Source: Rhodobacter sp.
GTDB lineage: Bacteria; Pseudomonadota; Alphaproteobacteria; Rhodobacterales; Rhodobacteraceae
Assembly: GCA_013824055.1 (NCBI GenBank)
Contig: PNNE01000451.1
Span: 1-18,126, forward strand
Reading direction: 5' to 3'
DNA: 18,126 bases
Shown here: piece after piece, positions 7,492 through 13,917 of the stretch
Layout: each line of letters opens with the position of its first letter
Position numbering within the stretch: the first letter of the stretch is position 1
Notes under the pieces: generated by a model
The model's database searches: none
What the model saw: only the letters and a program-made list of their open reading frames with translations
What the model was told of the DNA's origin: nothing
Program-made: the position numbers and the translations under genes

Positions 7492-8274
7492 CTAGAGCAG
7501 GGGCAGCATCAGCGCGAAAAGCTCGGCCTGCGACGAGATGCGGCACCGCGCGTAAAGCTGCTTGCGAAAGACCTTCACCGTCTGGGGCGAGACGCCCAGA
7601 TGCAGCCCGATCGACAGCGTCGAATGACCCTTCAGGATCAAGAGCGCCACCTGCGCCTGCCGCGGTGACAGCGCGATCCCCAGGGTCCGCTCTGCCGCCA
7701 CGGCCAGCCTGGCGGGCGTGTCCTCGGCTGGCTGCGCGGCAAGTTTCGGCACCGGCCACTGCGCCCGCGCAAGTTCGGCGACAACCGGGGCGATCCGGCG
7801 GCAGGCGGCAATCTCGGTGGCCGAGAAGAGCTTGCCCGACTGCCCGTCCCGCCCCAGGAACAGGTTCAGCGACAGCCCCGCGCCCAGCCAGACCGTGAAG
7901 GCCAGTTCGTCGATGATCGTGGTCTGCCCGAAATACTCGACGTGAAAGCGGCTGCGCTGGAACGCGTCCGGCGCGATGTCGCGCAGCCGGTAAAGCCCTT
8001 CCTGCGCCCGCTGCAGGTGCAGCCCGTAAAACGGGCTCAGGCGGAACGCGCCCGCGAGATACGTGCTTTGCAGCCGCGCAAAGACCCGCTCGTTGCCCGC
8101 CCGCCGGAACAGCTCCAGCGCCGGACCGCCATCGCTGTAGGCCAGCACCAGCATGTTGTCCGGCCGGGCAAGGACCTGGAACATCCGCCAGAGTGCGGTT
8201 TCGAACTCGGGCCGGCCAAGGGTTGCAATGGCTTTCGCCAGCTGCGGCGCGACGCTTTCGGCAGGTTCCCTCAT
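7492..8274 (-). CDS. LuxR-family (C-terminal HTH) transcriptional regulator
   Basis: A 260-residue regulator. The C-terminal LuxR/FixJ-type helix-turn-helix occupies about 202-260 (SPRQAQVALLILKGHSTLSI, then LGVSPQTVKVFRKQLYARC). The N-terminal 190 residues are a putative sensory domain that I cannot assign; there is no receiver-domain phosphoacceptor pattern. It is divergent from the C-N hydrolase gene across a palindrome (8287-8302), so it is the likely local activator or repressor of the 8399-13791 gene set and of itself. I start at ATG 8274, preceded by AGCGAGG about 5 nt upstream. A longer reading from 8337 (21 extra residues) would put the palindrome inside the gene. It converges with pstA, with 3 bp between the stops. 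Effector unknown. Confidence 0.85.
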   Translation of the reverse strand: MREPAESVAPQLAKAIATLGRPEFETALWRMFQVLARPDNMLVLAYSDGGPALELFRRAGNERVFARLQSTYLAGAFRLSPFYGLHLQRAQEGLYRLRDIAPDAFQRSRFHVEYFGQTTIIDELAFTVWLGAGLSLNLFLGRDGQSGKLFSATEIAACRRIAPVVAELARAQWPVPKLAAQPAEDTPARLAVAAERTLGIALSPRQAQVALLILKGHSTLSIGLHLGVSPQTVKVFRKQLYARCRISSQAELFALMLPLL

Positions 8275-8286
8275 GCATACCTCGCT

Positions 8287-8302
8287 GGGGGTATATACCC
8301 CC
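8287..8302. promoter_or_regulatory. Perfect 16-bp palindrome, candidate operator/-10 region
   Basis: GGGGGTATATACCCCC is perfectly self-complementary. It lies 13 bp before the LuxR-family start codon and 97 bp before the C-N hydrolase start codon. The TATATA core could serve as a -10 element, but no good -35 is seen at the right distance on either strand, which suggests activator dependence. A related string GGGGTAT recurs at 8338-8344. Binding of the adjacent regulator is inferred. Confidence 0.6.
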
Positions 8303-8398
8303 CAAGTCAGGTAAACTAGCACTGTCCCGAAATCCAAGGGGTATGGCCGCCGGACCGGACCCGCTTAGGATGTCCCGGCAGACATCAGGAGGCACCCG

Positions 8399-9154
8399 AT
8401 GCGTTTGGCACTCTGGCAGGGCACATCCCCCGCCTCCGATCTGACCCTGGCCTGCACCCAGGCCGAAGCCGCCCTTGCCGCCGCCGCCGCGATGGGTGCC
8501 GCGGCCCTCGTCCTGCCCGAGGTCTGGCTGCCCGGCTACAACCAGCCCGACATCCCCGCACATGCGCTGCCCCTGGACAGCGCCCCCCTCAACCGCCTTG
8601 CCGCCGCCGCCCGGCAGCACCGCACCGCCCTTGTCCTGGGCTACGCCGAGCGTGACGGCGACCGCCTCTACAACTCTGCCGCCTGCTTCGGCCCCGACGG
8701 CGCGCTTTTGTGCAACTACCGCAAGGTCCAGCTCTACGGCCCCCGCGAGGCCGCGCTCTACACGCCCGGAGACGCCTTGCCCACCTTCCGCCTGGGGTCC
8801 GAAACCGCTGCAATCCTGATATGTTACGACATCGAGTTCGCACCCCACGTAAGCAATCTCGCCGCCCGCGGTGCCACGCTGATCCTGGTGCCCACCGCCA
8901 GCATGGCCCCCTTCATCCACGTCCCCCGCGCCACAGTTCCGGCGATGGCCGCCAGCCACGCCGTGACCATCGCCTACGCCAACTATTGCGGCACCGAAGG
9001 CGACCTGACCTATGTCGGCACCTCCACCATCGCAGGCCCCCACGGCGAGATCCTCGCCCAGGCAGGCGAGACGCCGACGCTGCTCGTCACCGACCTGCCA
9101 CCCCGCGACCCGGCCCGCCTCTCGACCCAATCCGCCGACCTGAGACAGATCTGA
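8399..9154 (+). CDS. Carbon-nitrogen hydrolase (nitrilase superfamily amidase)
   Basis: A 251-residue enzyme of the nitrilase superfamily, which hydrolyses amide or carbamoyl C-N bonds through a cysteine thioester. The Glu-Lys-Cys triad is visible: Glu41 in LVLPEVWLPGYN, Lys109 in NYRKVQLYG and Cys142 in LICYDIEFAP; Glu117 may be the second conserved Glu. Size and motifs suit an amidase rather than a true nitrilase, which is usually longer. There is no signal peptide, so it is cytoplasmic. A strong AGGAGG (8387-8392) lies 6 nt before ATG. The stop overlaps the next start (TGATG), so it is coupled to the TMADH-like gene. Likely role: release of ammonia or an acid from an amide intermediate. 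The substrate cannot be told from the sequence. Confidence 0.93.
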   Translation: MRLALWQGTSPASDLTLACTQAEAALAAAAAMGAAALVLPEVWLPGYNQPDIPAHALPLDSAPLNRLAAAARQHRTALVLGYAERDGDRLYNSAACFGPDGALLCNYRKVQLYGPREAALYTPGDALPTFRLGSETAAILICYDIEFAPHVSNLAARGATLILVPTASMAPFIHVPRATVPAMAASHAVTIAYANYCGTEGDLTYVGTSTIAGPHGEILAQAGETPTLLVTDLPPRDPARLSTQSADLRQI

Positions 9155-11232
9155 TGCGCGACCCCCGTCACGACATCCTGTTCACGCCGCTGCAGATCGG
9201 CCCGAAGACCGCCAGGAACCGCTTCTACCAGGTCCCGCACTGCAACGGCGGCGGCTACCGCGACCCCTCCGCCGTGGTGGAAATGCGCCGCACCAAGGCC
9301 GAAGGCGGCTGGGGCGTGATCTTCACCGAGCAGACCGAGATCCACCCGACCTCGGAAATCACCCCCTTCATCGAACAGCACCTCTGGGACGACCGCGACC
9401 TCCCCGCCCTGGCCCGCATGGCCGAGGCGATGAAGTCCCACGGCGCCCTTGCCGGCATCCAGCTGGCCTACAGCGGCATCAACGGCCCGAACCTCTACAG
9501 CCGCGAGGTTCCCCTGGCCGTGACCGGCGGCCCGATCCTCACCTTCACCTCCGACCCCGTCCAGGCCCGCACGATGGACCGTGAGGACATCCGCAACCTG
9601 CGCCGCTGGTTCCGCAATGCCTTCCGCCGCAGCCAGCAGGCCGGCTTCGACCTGATCTGCCTTTACGGCGCGCATGGCTTCGGCATCCTGCAGCACTTCC
9701 TCTCCCGCGCCACCAACCACCGGACGGACGACTACGGCGGAGACCTCGCAAATCGGTCGAGGTTCCTGCGCGAGATCGTTGAAGACGCACGCGAATCCAC
9801 CAAAGGCGAACTCGCCGTCACGCTGCGCATGTCGCTGCATGAGGCCGGCGCCTACGGCTTTTCCAACGCCGAACTCCGCGACTTCATCGCCATGCATGCG
9901 GACCTTCCCGACCTCTGGGACCTGGCCCACGGCACCTGGGAAGCCTGCTCGGGCACCAGCCGCTTCAAACCCGAAGCCGCACAGGAAGACCTCGTCCGCG
10001 GCATCAAGGCTCTGACCCCGAAGCCCATCGTCGGCGTCGGCCGCTTCACCTCGCCGGATGCGATGGTCCGCCAGATCAAGGCGGGCATCCTCGACTTCAT
10101 CGGCGCCGCACGGCCTTCCATCGCCGACCCGTTCCTGCCGCTCAAGGTCCGCGAAGGCCGCAGCGAAGACATCCGCGAATGCATCGGCTGCAACATCTGC
10201 GTCAGCGGGGACATGACCGGCGGCATCAGCCGCTGCACCCAGAACACCGCCTTCATGGAGGAATGGCGCAAGGGCTGGCACCCCGAACGCGCCCGCCCCA
10301 GCGGTGCGTCCCGGTCCGTCCTGATCGTCGGTGCAGGCCCCAGCGGGCTGGAGGCCGCCCTTCAGGCCGCGAAACGCGGCTACAAGGTGACGTTGGCCGA
10401 AGCCACGACCACCCTCGGCGGCCGCGTGGCAAAGGAACGCCAGCTCCCCGGCCTGTCCGCCTGGGGCCGCGTCGCCGACTACCGCAGCGGCCAGCTTGCG
10501 CCGATGCCGAACGTCGAGATCTACCGCGACAGTCCCCTGACCCCCGACAACATCCTGGCGACCGGCGCCGACCACGTCGCCATCGCCACCGGCGCCACCT
10601 GGCGCCGCGATGCCGTGGCGCGCCTGCACCTGCACGGGGTCCCGACCGACCCCGCGATGCCGCTCTACACCCCGGACGACCTGATGGCGGGCCGCAGCCC
10701 CAAGGGCCAGACCGTCGCCCTTTACGACGACGACCACTTCTACATGGGTTCGGTCCTTGCCGAACTCCTGATCGCCAAAGGCAACCGTGTCCACTTCATC
10801 ACCCCCGCAGCAAAGGTCGCCGAATGGACCGACAACACGCTGGAACAGGGCACGATCATGCGCCGCCTTTTGGAGATCGGGGTCGAAATCCACCTCAGCA
10901 AAGCCCCGGAAGCCATTGGCGCACAAGAGATAACCCTTGGGTGCACCTGGACCGGGCGACCAACGCCGCTGCCTTGCGAGGCGCTTGTTTATGTCACCTC
11001 CCGCACCCCGAACGACCAGCTCTACCAGGCCACCAAGGCGCTGGACTGGCAGGCCTCCGGCATCAGGTCGCTGAAACTGATCGGCGACGCCGCCGCACCC
11101 GGCCCCATCGCCTGGGCCACCTATGCCGGCCGCAACTGGGCCGAAAGCCTCGACCAGCCCGACCAGGGCGACGCGCTGCCCTTCCGCCGCGAGATTGCCG
11201 CGCTGGACCCTGGGGCATCGCTCTTGCCATGA
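9154..11232 (+). CDS. Trimethylamine-dehydrogenase-like FMN/[4Fe-4S] amine oxidoreductase
   Basis: A 692-residue iron-sulfur flavoprotein homologous end to end with trimethylamine/dimethylamine dehydrogenases. The N-terminal Old-Yellow-Enzyme-type barrel opens MRDPRHDILFTPLQIGPKTA. Cys30 in QVPHC matches the TMADH residue that bonds FMN covalently. Tyr171 and His174 (YGAH) match catalytic Tyr169/His172. Cys343, Cys346, Cys349 and Cys361 (CIGCNIC, then C before TQN) would bind the [4Fe-4S] cluster. ADP/NAD-type Rossmann domains follow (VGAGPSG, 392-398). Compared with TMADH, pocket Tyr60 is Gln60, and the segment carrying Trp264 and Asp267 is shorter and lacks that Asp. The substrate is therefore probably not trimethylamine; N-methylated amino acids or other secondary/tertiary amines are possible. 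Electrons probably pass to an ETF encoded elsewhere. ATG 9154 overlaps the upstream stop; the open frame extends further upstream, but homology starts here. Confidence 0.9.
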   Translation: MRDPRHDILFTPLQIGPKTARNRFYQVPHCNGGGYRDPSAVVEMRRTKAEGGWGVIFTEQTEIHPTSEITPFIEQHLWDDRDLPALARMAEAMKSHGALAGIQLAYSGINGPNLYSREVPLAVTGGPILTFTSDPVQARTMDREDIRNLRRWFRNAFRRSQQAGFDLICLYGAHGFGILQHFLSRATNHRTDDYGGDLANRSRFLREIVEDARESTKGELAVTLRMSLHEAGAYGFSNAELRDFIAMHADLPDLWDLAHGTWEACSGTSRFKPEAAQEDLVRGIKALTPKPIVGVGRFTSPDAMVRQIKAGILDFIGAARPSIADPFLPLKVREGRSEDIRECIGCNICVSGDMTGGISRCTQNTAFMEEWRKGWHPERARPSGASRSVLIVGAGPSGLEAALQAAKRGYKVTLAEATTTLGGRVAKERQLPGLSAWGRVADYRSGQLAPMPNVEIYRDSPLTPDNILATGADHVAIATGATWRRDAVARLHLHGVPTDPAMPLYTPDDLMAGRSPKGQTVALYDDDHFYMGSVLAELLIAKGNRVHFITPAAKVAEWTDNTLEQGTIMRRLLEIGVEIHLSKAPEAIGAQEITLGCTWTGRPTPLPCEALVYVTSRTPNDQLYQATKALDWQASGIRSLKLIGDAAAPGPIAWATYAGRNWAESLDQPDQGDALPFRREIAALDPGASLLP

Positions 11233-11244
11233 TGCGCGCCTCGA

Positions 11245-11312
11245 AATTTTCTGTCCTCAAATATCCCCGCCGGAGGCCCCCGAGGCGCTGCGTGTTCTTC
11301 ACACGCAGCGCC
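11245..11312. repeat. Intergenic element with 12-bp hairpin, likely interspersed repeat
   Basis: In the 142-bp gap before the RidA gene, GGCGCTGCGTGT (11284-11295) pairs perfectly with ACACGCAGCGCC (11301-11312) around loop TCTTC. Upstream lies TCAAATATCCCCGCCGGAGG (11259-11278). From memory, strings of this kind next to GC-rich hairpins are frequent between genes in Rhodobacteraceae. No T-tract follows on the plus strand. It may act as mRNA processing or stabilising structure, or as a leaky terminator inside the operon. Confidence 0.6.
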
Positions 11313-11374
11313 GAGACAGATGGCTCGCGCCGCAAGGCGCTCAATTCGATGACCGCCCTCACCCAGGACCCGAC

Positions 11375-11797
11375 ATGACCCACTTCCGCCACCGCAAGTT
11401 CAACACCCGCGACACCTACCCCGAACAGAAGCTCGACAACGACCTTGCCCAGGCCGTCGTGGCCCGGGGCCGCATCGTCTTCCTGCGCGGCCAGTGCCCG
11501 CAGGACCTCGATACCGCCAAGGACATCGGCAGCCACGACCCGGTCACACAGACCCACAAGGTGATGCAGAACATCCGGCAACTGCTGGAGGAGGTCGGCG
11601 GCAACATGAGCCATCTCTGCAAGGTCGTGGTCTACCTGACCGACGTCCGCCACCGGGAGGCCGTCTACCGGACGATGGGCGAGTATATCAAGGGCGTGCA
11701 TCCGGTCTCGACCGGAGTGGTCGTCACCGCCCTCGCCCGGCCCTCCTGGCTGGTCGAAATCGACGGAACCGCCGTGATCCCGGACGACGCGCCATGA
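11375..11797 (+). CDS. RidA-family (YjgF/YER057c/UK114) protein
   Basis: A 140-residue member of the Rid family; RidA proteins hydrolyse reactive imine/enamine intermediates to carbonyls plus ammonia. The body carries a QNIRQLLEEVGGNMSHLCKV segment (65-84) and VVVYLTD (84-90). Near the end, ALARPSWLVEIDGTAVIP contains Arg122, which aligns with the catalytic Arg of active RidA, with one residue inserted before VEI. ATG 11375 is preceded by AGGA (11365-11368). The long open frame upstream of it does not match the family. The stop overlaps the DUF1028 start (ATGA). Beside two flavoenzymes acting on C-N chemistry, it probably handles an imine made by the TMADH-like enzyme. It may equally be a subfamily member with another activity. 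Confidence 0.92.
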   Translation: MTHFRHRKFNTRDTYPEQKLDNDLAQAVVARGRIVFLRGQCPQDLDTAKDIGSHDPVTQTHKVMQNIRQLLEEVGGNMSHLCKVVVYLTDVRHREAVYRTMGEYIKGVHPVSTGVVVTALARPSWLVEIDGTAVIPDDAP

Positions 11798-12465
11798 CCT
11801 TCTCGATCGTCGCGCGCTGCGCCCGGACCGGGCAGGTCGGGCTGGCGATCTCGTCCTCCTCGCCCGCCGTCGCCGCCCGCTGCGCGCATGTCCGGGCGGG
11901 CGCAGGCGCCGTTGCCAGCCAGAACATCACCGACCCCACACTTGGCCCGCTGGTGCTGGATCAGCTCGAAGCCGGGCTTTCCGCCGCCGCGGCCCTTGCG
12001 GCCGTCACCGAAGGACGGCCCCACATCGACTACCGCCAGCTGCTGGTGGTCGACCGGGCCGGGCAGACGGCGATCCATTCGGGGCGCCAGGTTCTGGGCG
12101 TCTGGGGCGAGGCCCGGGCAACGGACTGCGCGGCGGGGGGCAACCTTCTGGCCGCCGAGCAGGTCCCGATGGCGATGGTCAAGGCCTTCGCGACCGCCCG
12201 AGGTCATCTTGCCGAGCGGCTGCTGCGCGCGCTGGAGGCCGGTCTCATGGCCGGTGGCGAAGCCGGTCCCGTCCATTCCGCCGGGCTCAAGGTCGCCGAC
12301 CGTCTGTCCTGGCCGCTGGTCGATCTGCGGATCGACTGGGCCGAAGACCCGATCGGCATGCTGCGCCAGTCCTGGGAGATCTACGCGCCGCAGATGGCAG
12401 CCTATGTCCAGCGCGCCGAAGATCCGACCCAGGCCCCCTCTTACGGAGTGCCCGGCGATGAGTAG
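11794..12465 (+). CDS. DUF1028 family protein (Ntn-hydrolase-like fold)
   Basis: A 223-residue protein of the DUF1028 family, whose members have an Ntn-hydrolase-like fold and no settled reaction. Typical family features are the opening MTFSIVARCARTGQVGLAIS, the ARAGAGAVASQN-like segment (34-44, here VRAGAGAVASQN), GGNLLAAEQV (115-124) and LAERLLRALEAGLMAGGEAG (139-158). There is no signal peptide. The start overlaps the RidA stop (ATGA) and the end overlaps a small ORF by 8 nt. RidA and DUF1028 being adjacent and coupled suggests that they act on the same pathway, perhaps as imine deaminase and amidohydrolase. That division of labour is inference. Confidence 0.9.
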   Translation: MTFSIVARCARTGQVGLAISSSSPAVAARCAHVRAGAGAVASQNITDPTLGPLVLDQLEAGLSAAAALAAVTEGRPHIDYRQLLVVDRAGQTAIHSGRQVLGVWGEARATDCAAGGNLLAAEQVPMAMVKAFATARGHLAERLLRALEAGLMAGGEAGPVHSAGLKVADRLSWPLVDLRIDWAEDPIGMLRQSWEIYAPQMAAYVQRAEDPTQAPSYGVPGDE

Positions 12466-12577
12466 ATCCCCAGACATCACGAAACACTCAATGGCGACGG
12501 CCACCCACCTGGTCCTGTTCCCTGAACCCGGGATGTCCGCTCTGGACATTCCCCGTGTCGGGGGCCCGGACGCATGA
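12458..12577 (+). CDS. Candidate 39-residue small protein bridging DUF1028 and the monooxygenase
   Basis: Starts MSRSPDITKHSMATATHLVL and ends IPRVGGPDA. ATG lies inside the end of DUF1028 (overlap 12458-12465), with GGAG (12445-12448) 9 nt upstream. Its TGA overlaps the monooxygenase ATG (ATGA, 12574-12577). I recognise no family, membrane segment or metal motif. The overlaps at both ends suggest a translational-coupling cistron that carries ribosomes across the 108-bp gap, whether or not the peptide is stable. It could also be chance. Confidence 0.4.
   Translation: MSRSPDITKHSMATATHLVLFPEPGMSALDIPRVGGPDA
12530..12553. repeat. Imperfect inverted repeat before the monooxygenase gene
   Basis: GGGATGTCC (12530-12538) pairs with GGACATTCCC (12544-12553) with one bulged base and a 5-nt loop GCTCT. 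It lies 20 bp before the monooxygenase ATG, within the small ORF. It could be an RNA hairpin near the ribosome-binding region or a protein site. Confidence 0.45.
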
Positions 12578-13791
12578 CCGAAACCATCCACACCCTCGTC
12601 ATCGGCGGCGGGCAGGCGGGCGTTGCGACCTCGGCCCACCTGCAAAGCCAGGGGGTCCCGCACCTCGTCCTGGAACGCGACCGCATCGCGGAACGCTGGC
12701 GGACCTGGCGCTGGGACAGCCTGGTCGCGAACGGTCCCGCCTGGCATGACCGCTTTCCCGAGGCCGAGTTCACCGACCTCGACCCGGAGGAATTCGCTCC
12801 GAAAGAGGCGGTGGCCGATTATTTTGTCCGCTTCGCCAGCGACCGGAACCTGCCGATCCGCACCGGGGTCGAGGTGACGAACCTTGGGCGCCAGGGCAGC
12901 ACCTTCCGCGCCGTCACCTCGCAAGGCACCGTCGAAGCGCGGAATGTGGTCGTCGCCACAGGGCCGTTCCAGAAGCCGGTGATCCCCACGGTCATCACCC
13001 TGTCCGGGATCACTCAGCTGCACTCCAGCGCGTACCGCAACCCCGCCGCCCTGCCCGAGGGCGCGGTTCTGGTGGTTGGCGCGGGCTCGTCCGGCGCGCA
13101 GATCGCCGAAGAGCTGGTCCGGGCCGGGCGCCAGGTCTACCTCTCGGTCGGCCCGCACGACCGGCCCCCGCGCCGCTACCGGGGCCAGGATTTCGTCTGG
13201 TGGCTGGGCAAGCTGGGCAAATGGGACATGAAGGCGCCCACTCCGGGGACCGAACATGTCACCATCGCGGTCAGCGGGGCCTATGGCGGACACACGATGG
13301 ACTTTCGGCGCCTCGCCGGGTTGGGCGTCACTCTGCTGGGCCGGGCGGGCGGTTGCCGCGACGGAGTGCTGCATCTTGCGGATGACCTGGCGGCGAACAT
13401 CGCCAAGGGTGATGCAAACTATCTGTCCGTCCTTGACGAGGCCGATGCCTACGCCACGGCCCAGGGCCTGGAGCTGCCTGACGAACCCGAGGCGCGGGTG
13501 CTGCACCCCCTGCCCGACTGCGTCACGACCCCGACTCTGGCGCTGGACCTGAAGCGCGCGGGCATCGCCACGGTGATCTGGGCCACCGGCTTCCAGCTGG
13601 ACTTCGGCTGGATCGACCTCGACATCTTCCGGCCCGACGGCCGCCCGCGCCACCAGGACGGGGTGACCGAGGTCCCGGGCCTCTACTTCGTCGGCCTGCC
13701 CTGGCTGTCCTGCCGTGGCTCGGCCTTCATCTGGGGGGCCTGGAGGGACGCCGAGCGATTGGCCGGGCTGATCGCGCGGGGGGCAGGCTGA
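12574..13791 (+). CDS. FAD/NAD(P)-dependent monooxygenase-like oxidoreductase (CzcO/FMO group)
   Basis: A 405-residue two-dinucleotide-domain flavoprotein of the flavin monooxygenase group (COG2072-like). The FAD motif GGGQAG lies at 11-16, followed by ERWRTWRWDSL (40-50). An FMO-like stretch QLHSSAYRN carries His150 and Tyr154, and the NADPH motif GAGSSG lies at 169-174. The end carries VIWATGF and GLYFVGLPWLSCRGSAFI-type segments typical of the group. Family members N- or S-oxygenate, do Baeyer-Villiger oxidation, or oxidatively decarboxylate amino or keto acids (YUCCA-like). It is not an obvious trimethylamine monooxygenase. It is probably translated through the ATGA overlap with the small ORF, since no strong Shine-Dalgarno precedes it. 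It is the last gene of the set; a hairpin lies about 100 bp downstream. Confidence 0.88.
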   Translation: MTETIHTLVIGGGQAGVATSAHLQSQGVPHLVLERDRIAERWRTWRWDSLVANGPAWHDRFPEAEFTDLDPEEFAPKEAVADYFVRFASDRNLPIRTGVEVTNLGRQGSTFRAVTSQGTVEARNVVVATGPFQKPVIPTVITLSGITQLHSSAYRNPAALPEGAVLVVGAGSSGAQIAEELVRAGRQVYLSVGPHDRPPRRYRGQDFVWWLGKLGKWDMKAPTPGTEHVTIAVSGAYGGHTMDFRRLAGLGVTLLGRAGGCRDGVLHLADDLAANIAKGDANYLSVLDEADAYATAQGLELPDEPEARVLHPLPDCVTTPTLALDLKRAGIATVIWATGFQLDFGWIDLDIFRPDGRPRHQDGVTEVPGLYFVGLPWLSCRGSAFIWGAWRDAERLAGLIARGAG

Positions 13792-13892
13792 CCGGCCCGC
13801 AGATACCCGCACCCATTCGGCGATTTCGTGGTCGATCTCGACAGGCTTCTGGCGGTGAGAGCCGACCATGCGAGCGAGGTTCGCAGATCACA

Positions 13893-13914
13893 GGGTGGGC
13901 AATGCTGCCCACCC
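13893..13914. terminator. Hairpin between monooxygenase and hpd (possible shared terminator)
   Basis: GGGTGGGCA (13893-13901) pairs perfectly with TGCCCACCC (13906-13914) around loop ATGC. It begins 3 bp beyond the hpd stop codon and serves the 3' ends of two converging genes. No T-run follows on either strand, so it is a stem of bidirectional kind but not a classic intrinsic terminator. I see nothing else in 13792-13892. Confidence 0.55.
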
Positions 13915-13917
13915 GCC

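Noticed and set aside
8275..8337. 21-residue N-terminal extension of the LuxR-family regulator
   Set aside because: It would put the palindrome in the coding region; the ATG at 8274 has a suitable ribosome-binding site.
7436..9130. 564-codon minus-strand frame overlapping the LuxR regulator and amidase
   Set aside because: Wrong frame relative to the recognisable HTH protein; no domain seen.
9010..10926. 638-codon minus-strand open frame opposite the TMADH-like gene
   Set aside because: No family resemblance, low-complexity Gly/Ala/Val composition, and the plus-strand gene is clearly real.
12574..13791. Calling the flavoprotein trimethylamine monooxygenase (tmm), because a TMADH-like gene is nearby
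   Set aside because: The motif set is the broader CzcO/YUCCA-like group and I cannot see Tmm-specific sequence; the TMADH-like pocket also argues against trimethylamine.
11665..13869. 734-codon open frame on the minus strand opposite RidA, DUF1028 and the monooxygenase
   Set aside because: Shadow of GC-rich codon use in the plus-strand genes; composition is Arg/Gly/Asp/Gln-rich, with no recognisable domain, and three well-identified genes cover it.
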